NCBI GenBank assembly: GCA_022820835.1
Contig: JAJEET010000020.1
Coordinates: 36,131-100,130, forward strand
Source: Candidatus Poribacteria bacterium
GTDB taxonomy: Bacteria > Poribacteria > WGA-4E > WGA-3G
Reading direction: 5' to 3'
DNA length: 64,000 nucleotides
Shown here: positions 62,281-64,000 of the stretch, piece by piece
How the letters are laid out: each line of letters begins with the position of its first letter
Numbering within the stretch: position 1 is the first letter of the stretch
Position numbers and translations under genes: made by a program
Notes under the pieces: model-generated
Seen by the model: only the letters and a program-made list of their open reading frames with translations
What the model was told of the DNA's origin: nothing
Databases searched by the model: none

Positions 62281-63054
62281 TTGCTACCAATTACAACGAT
62301 ATGGTGGCGCGAAATCATCAGGTTCTATCGGCAACGGAGCCGACTTTTCAGTGCTATCGTTCAACCTTTGGTCTTTTGGATCCTCATCGGAAGTGGATTA
62401 AGTGCCTCGTTTCAACCCGCTGGGGCATCTGATGGGAACGGCTATATTGCGTACTTTTATCCCGGCATCGTCGTTTTAGTCTTGCTTTTTACGTCTATTT
62501 TCGCTACAATCTCTGTGGTGAATGATCGACGCGAAGGGTTTTTACAGGGGATACTTGTCGCACCGGTACCACGATGGCAGATCGTTCTCGCACAAGCGTT
62601 GGGCGGAACAACATTGGCACTCGGACAAGGGCTGCTCCTACTGCTCCTCGCTCCGATGATAGGCATTCGTTTCGGCACACTATCGCTCCTGTTATCGATG
62701 GGGGTTATGGCACTTTTGGCCTTCGGTTTGACGAACCTCGGGCTACTCATCGCATGGCGCATGGATTCGACACAAGGGTTTCATGCGATTATGAATCTTT
62801 TGCTGATTCCGATTTGGCTGCTCTCAGGCGCGTTTTTCCCGAGTACAGGTGTACCCGGTTGGTTGGCATGGACAATGAAATTCAATCCGTTATCGTATGG
62901 ACTCGCAGTTTTTCGCCACAGTCTCTACCTTGACACCGCTACAAAAGCGTTTGGGGCAGTACCACCTTGGACATTTTCTCTGCTCATTACCTGCCTGTTT
63001 TGTATTTTGACTTATGTAGGTGCAACGTTTACCGCGTCAGCACAAGTGAATTAG
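62281..63054 (+). CDS. ABC-2 type transporter permease
   Basis: 257 residues with six helices: cytoplasmic 'TIWWREIIRFYRQRSRLFSA', then 'YFYPGIVVLVLLFTSIFATI', the 'VVNDRREGFLQGILVAPVPR' coupling loop and 'IPIWLLSGAFFPSTGVPGWL' near the end. TTG start after AAGGAAAATTAAAA. Partner of the ATPase just upstream. It lies 73 bases before coxB, on the same strand. Confidence 0.92.
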   Translation: MLPITTIWWREIIRFYRQRSRLFSAIVQPLVFWILIGSGLSASFQPAGASDGNGYIAYFYPGIVVLVLLFTSIFATISVVNDRREGFLQGILVAPVPRWQIVLAQALGGTTLALGQGLLLLLLAPMIGIRFGTLSLLLSMGVMALLAFGLTNLGLLIAWRMDSTQGFHAIMNLLLIPIWLLSGAFFPSTGVPGWLAWTMKFNPLSYGLAVFRHSLYLDTATKAFGAVPPWTFSLLITCLFCILTYVGATFTASAQVN

Positions 63055-63127
63055 ACTTGTTAAGGAACAAAAACTTTATCTGCGTTTCTCAACGATAATA
63101 AACGAGATGCGCTGTTAGGAGGATTTG

Positions 63128-63811
63128 ATGCTTCGATGGCTACCTGAGAACATATCAACGTACGGGCAAGGCGTTGATAACCTCTTTAACGCAATTTATT
63201 ATATTACCCTCATTGTGCTAATCCTTGTGATGGCTACCCTGATTGTGTTCCTGATTAAATATCGCCATCAGGAAGGAAAGAGGGCAACCTACATTGAAGG
63301 AAGCACAACTTTAGAGATTGTCTGGACAGCGGCGACGACGGTGATTGTCTTTGTACTGGCTATGTTCAGTTACCCACAGTGGAACAAGATTAAATCACCT
63401 GCCCAATTTCCTGAAAATCCAGATGTTGTCGTCCAAGTCAGCGGAAAACAGTTTAACTGGGATATGACATATCCGGGGCCCGATGACGAATTCGAGACGG
63501 ATGATGACCTCACATTGGAAAATGAACTCCATGTTCCCATCAACGCTGTCGTCCATATCCGGCTAACCTCGCAAGATGTCATCCACAGTTTTTTTGTCCC
63601 GCAACTGCGCCTGAAACAGGACGCATTGCCTAACCGATTTATCAATGTCTGGTTTGAGGCTAATAAGGCAGGACGGTATGAGATTCCCTGCGCCGAACTC
63701 TGTGGGTTCGGGCACTCAGAGATGCGCGGCTATCTCAATGTACACGAACAAACCGACTACGATACTTGGGTACAAGAAAGATGGCCCCAGGAGACTGAAG
63801 GAGGACAATAA
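63128..63811 (+). CDS. coxB: Cytochrome c oxidase subunit II
   Basis: CuA-bearing subunit that accepts electrons from cytochrome c. Two transmembrane helices ('AIYYITLIVLILVMATLIVF' and 'AATTVIVFVLAMFSY') precede the cupredoxin domain. CuA ligands: His in 'DVIHSFFVPQLRLKQD', and Cys-Cys-His-Met in 'CAELCGFGHSEM'. No fused haem c domain. ATG 63128 is five bases after AGGAGG; the TTG three bases upstream is not needed. coxA follows after two bases. Confidence 0.95.
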   Translation: MLRWLPENISTYGQGVDNLFNAIYYITLIVLILVMATLIVFLIKYRHQEGKRATYIEGSTTLEIVWTAATTVIVFVLAMFSYPQWNKIKSPAQFPENPDVVVQVSGKQFNWDMTYPGPDDEFETDDDLTLENELHVPINAVVHIRLTSQDVIHSFFVPQLRLKQDALPNRFINVWFEANKAGRYEIPCAELCGFGHSEMRGYLNVHEQTDYDTWVQERWPQETEGGQ

Positions 63812-63813
63812 AG

Positions 63814-64000
63814 ATGCACGATAACGAACATACAGAACATCATCACGAAGAAAGTTTTATAAGTAAATATATCTTTTCGCTTGACCACAAAATGATCGGT
63901 AGGCAGTTCCTTATCTATGGACTGATTATGCTTTTCCTCGGTGGTGGGCTTGCACTACTTTTTAGGTGGAAACTCGCTTATCCCGAAAAACCGCTACCTA
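63814..64000 (+). CDS. coxA: Cytochrome c oxidase subunit I, 3' end outside window
   Basis: Only the first 62 residues are in the window. A His-rich N-terminus ('MHDNEHTEHHHEESF') leads to 'KYIFSLDHKMIGRQFLIYG', the usual start of subunit I, and its first helix ('LIMLFLGGGLALLFRW'). GAAGGAGG lies upstream of the ATG. The catalytic haem-copper centre is beyond the window edge. Confidence 0.88.
   Translation, partial: MHDNEHTEHHHEESFISKYIFSLDHKMIGRQFLIYGLIMLFLGGGLALLFRWKLAYPEKPLP

Overview
The window is about 47-50% GC, gene-dense on both strands, and carries a bacterial gene set. Housekeeping genes include hslVU, yebC-ruvCAB-queA-yajC, maf, gmk, coaBC, rsmA, rsmD and a 4Fe-4S uracil-DNA glycosylase. 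The accessory content is typical of Candidatus Poribacteria or other PVC-related lineages: phytanoyl-CoA dioxygenase-like proteins, a DUF1501 Tat protein, LamG and SUMF1-fold secreted proteins, WD40/PD40 propellers, a dockerin tail, a Uma2 protein and many families of short interspersed repeats. Poribacteria is my inference from this content; no rRNA or other taxonomic marker is present.

Layout. 0-3 kb: end of a membrane protein gene, then hslV-hslU. 3-8.4 kb: secreted or surface proteins separated by repeat-rich spacers. 8.4-17 kb: a polytopic membrane protein, maf, a cupin, and the minus-strand operon yebC-ruvC-ruvA-ruvB-queA-yajC. 17-24 kb: PAP2-like protein, a double-domain peroxiredoxin read through two UGA codons, two PhyH proteins, a Gfo/Idh/MocA oxidoreductase and a SUMF1-like protein. 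24-31 kb: cydAB, then a coupled TRAP/DUF3311/SSS transporter operon and a lipoprotein. 31-35.5 kb: minus-strand operon ferredoxin-gmk-uma2-coaBC-rsmA. 36-46 kb: LamG proteins, SDR, DUF1501, rsmD, cupin, melibiase-like hydrolase and UDG, with another repeat-rich kilobase. 46-64 kb: one long plus-strand respiratory cluster. It holds Rieske protein, b6-type cytochrome b split from its C-terminal subunit, five c-type cytochromes with 14 CxxCH sites in total, two cupredoxin-like proteins, a divergent bd-type oxidase subunit I, an ABC transporter, and coxB followed by the start of coxA.

The most notable item is at 18444-19457 (minus). Three consecutive open frames are in one phase and together make a tandem peroxiredoxin (BCP/PrxQ type). 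Both peroxidatic cysteine positions are UGA, each is followed five residues later by the resolving Cys, and 14 nt after each UGA there is a stem-loop built on the same sequence. With a consensus promoter and a good ribosome binding site upstream, this reads as a twin selenocysteine peroxiredoxin and not a pseudogene. A second point is that the cytochrome b gene has no ATG/GTG/TTG start that would keep its N-terminus and its haem-c(n) cysteine. The best-placed start is ATA at 47091.

The respiratory cluster reads as a menaquinol:cytochrome c reductase feeding multihaem and monohaem cytochromes and cupredoxins, and from there cytochrome c oxidase. A separate canonical bd oxidase lies at 24-26 kb.
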